From an uncultured Phycisphaerales bacterium (GTDB lineage Bacteria > Planctomycetota > Phycisphaerae > Phycisphaerales > SM1A02), in the NCBI GenBank assembly GCA_946886375.1, contig CAMPIL010000235.1, positions 1-5,904 on the forward strand: a stretch of 5,904 nt of DNA, written 5' to 3'. The position numbers and the translations under genes are program-made. The notes below the pieces were generated by a model. That model had not been told where the DNA came from and did no database searches. It saw only the letters and a program-made list of their open reading frames with translations. Of the stretch, positions 5,210-5,904 are shown piece by piece. Positions within the stretch are counted from its first letter, which is position 1. Every line of letters begins with the position of its first letter.

Positions 5210-5904
5210 ATGACCTCTGTTCGCGTTCTCGTCGGCACCAAGAAAGGCGCGTTCATCCTCACCTCCGATGGCAAGCGCCAGAAGTTCTCCGTCTCGGGCC
5301 CGCACTTCGCAGGCTGGGAGGTGTATCACATGAAGGGTTCGCCGGTTGATCCCAACCGCATTTACGCTTCGCAGACAAGCGGATGGTTCGGTCAGATCAT
5401 GCAACGGTCCGATGACGGCGGCCAAACCTGGCACATGCCGGGAAGCAAACCCGAAGACCTCCAGGGCGAGCACGGCATGCCCAAGGGTGAATCCAACAAG
5501 TTCGTCTATAACGATGATCCCAAGAACGGCGGCGCGCCGCTGACGACGCACCAGTTCTACGACGGCACGCAAAAGCCATGGGTTTTCAAGCGCGTCTGGC
5601 ACATTGAGCCTTCGTACACAGACCCCGACACCGCGTACGCAGGCGTTGAAGACGCTGCAATCTTCCGCACCACCGACGGCGGCAAGACCTGGCAAGAACT
5701 CGCAGGTCTGCGCGGACATGGCACGGGGCCGCAGTGGTCGCCCGGCGCGGGTGGTCTTGGCCTGCACACCATCGTGCTCGATCCGAAAAACCCCAAGCGA
5801 ATCTACATCGCCATTTCCGCGGCCGGCGCGTTCCGCAGCGATGACGCAGGCAAGTCGTGGAAGCCCATCAACAAGGGCCTGAAATCCGAGTACATCCCCG
5901 ATCC
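5210..5904 (+). CDS. Asp-box (BNR-repeat) beta-propeller protein, 3'-partial
   Basis: The frame runs from ATG 5210 to the right edge without a stop (231 complete codons), so the C-terminus is missing. AGGAG (5195-5199) lies 10 nt before the ATG. Three Asp-boxes (S/T-x-D-x-G-x-T/S-W) are visible: S67-D-D-G-G-Q-T-W, T154-T-D-G-G-K-T-W and S210-D-D-A-G-K-S-W. Each is followed or preceded by a D-P-x-x-P/D-x-x-Y/A strand such as D191-P-K-N-P-K-R-I-Y, the usual pattern of blades in sialidase, sortilin (VPS10) and WD40/YVTN/BNR-like propellers. The N-terminus, [17 protein letters not shown], forms the first blade strand and is not a signal peptide, so the protein appears cytoplasmic unless exported another way. 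The Arg triad and Tyr/Glu of true sialidases cannot be assessed in this fragment, so no enzymatic activity is assigned. Related bacterial proteins are usually annotated only as exo-alpha-sialidase-like or BNR-repeat proteins. The gene has its own upstream region and is not obviously linked to its neighbours. Confidence 0.88.
   Translation, partial: MTSVRVLVGTKKGAFILTSDGKRQKFSVSGPHFAGWEVYHMKGSPVDPNRIYASQTSGWFGQIMQRSDDGGQTWHMPGSKPEDLQGEHGMPKGESNKFVYNDDPKNGGAPLTTHQFYDGTQKPWVFKRVWHIEPSYTDPDTAYAGVEDAAIFRTTDGGKTWQELAGLRGHGTGPQWSPGAGGLGLHTIVLDPKNPKRIYIAISAAGAFRSDDAGKSWKPINKGLKSEYIPD

Noticed and set aside
1..5904. CRISPR arrays, tRNA or rRNA genes, insertion-sequence ends, attachment sites
   Set aside because: No regularly spaced repeats, cloverleaf-like structures, transposase-like frames or flanking target duplications were seen on either strand.

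Overview
The window reads as a stretch of a high-GC bacterial chromosome, most likely a planctomycete, possibly Phycisphaerae-like. The main clue is the first gene: a very large secreted-type protein with a GspK-like core and a Cys-framed Asp/Asn/Gly loop pair (DCNSNG...D...D-N-G-N...D-C-E). That style of calcium-type repeat is very common in planctomycete exported proteins. The lineage call is inferred from protein style only, because no rRNA or other phylogenetic marker is present. All supported genes lie on the plus strand.

Layout. (1) 2-2446 is the 3' part of the large GspK-like gene, open at the left edge and closed by a strong terminator at 2488-2533. (2) 2534-3015 is a long non-coding gap. 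It holds a hairpin plus T-run that reads as a terminator for minus-strand transcription (2620-2662), two related dyad sites 32 bp apart (2837-2851 and 2869-2883), and a textbook sigma-54 -24/-12 promoter (2923-2939). (3) 3016-3450 and 3505-3936 are two divergent small heat shock proteins (Hsp20 / alpha-crystallin family) in tandem, closed by a terminator at 3982-4010. (4) About 4153-5061 encodes a helix-hairpin-helix protein that matches the N-terminal DNA-binding part of PolX polymerases but lacks the polymerase and PHP parts. It carries instead a C-terminal domain of unknown function. (5) 5210 to the right edge is the start of an Asp-box (BNR-repeat) beta-propeller protein, cut by the window end.

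The most interesting item is the control region of the Hsp20 pair. The promoter matches sigma-54 at every key position. The two dyads are three helical turns apart and centred about 74 and 106 bp upstream of the predicted start, which is the arrangement expected for an AAA+ enhancer-binding activator. The simplest reading is that this chaperone operon is switched on by sigma-54 and a dedicated activator, not by sigma-32, CIRCE/HrcA or a ROSE-type thermometer, none of which is visible. A weak AU-rich hairpin touching the first Shine-Dalgarno sequence could add a translational layer. The flanking genes appear to be separate transcription units with no evident functional link to the chaperones.
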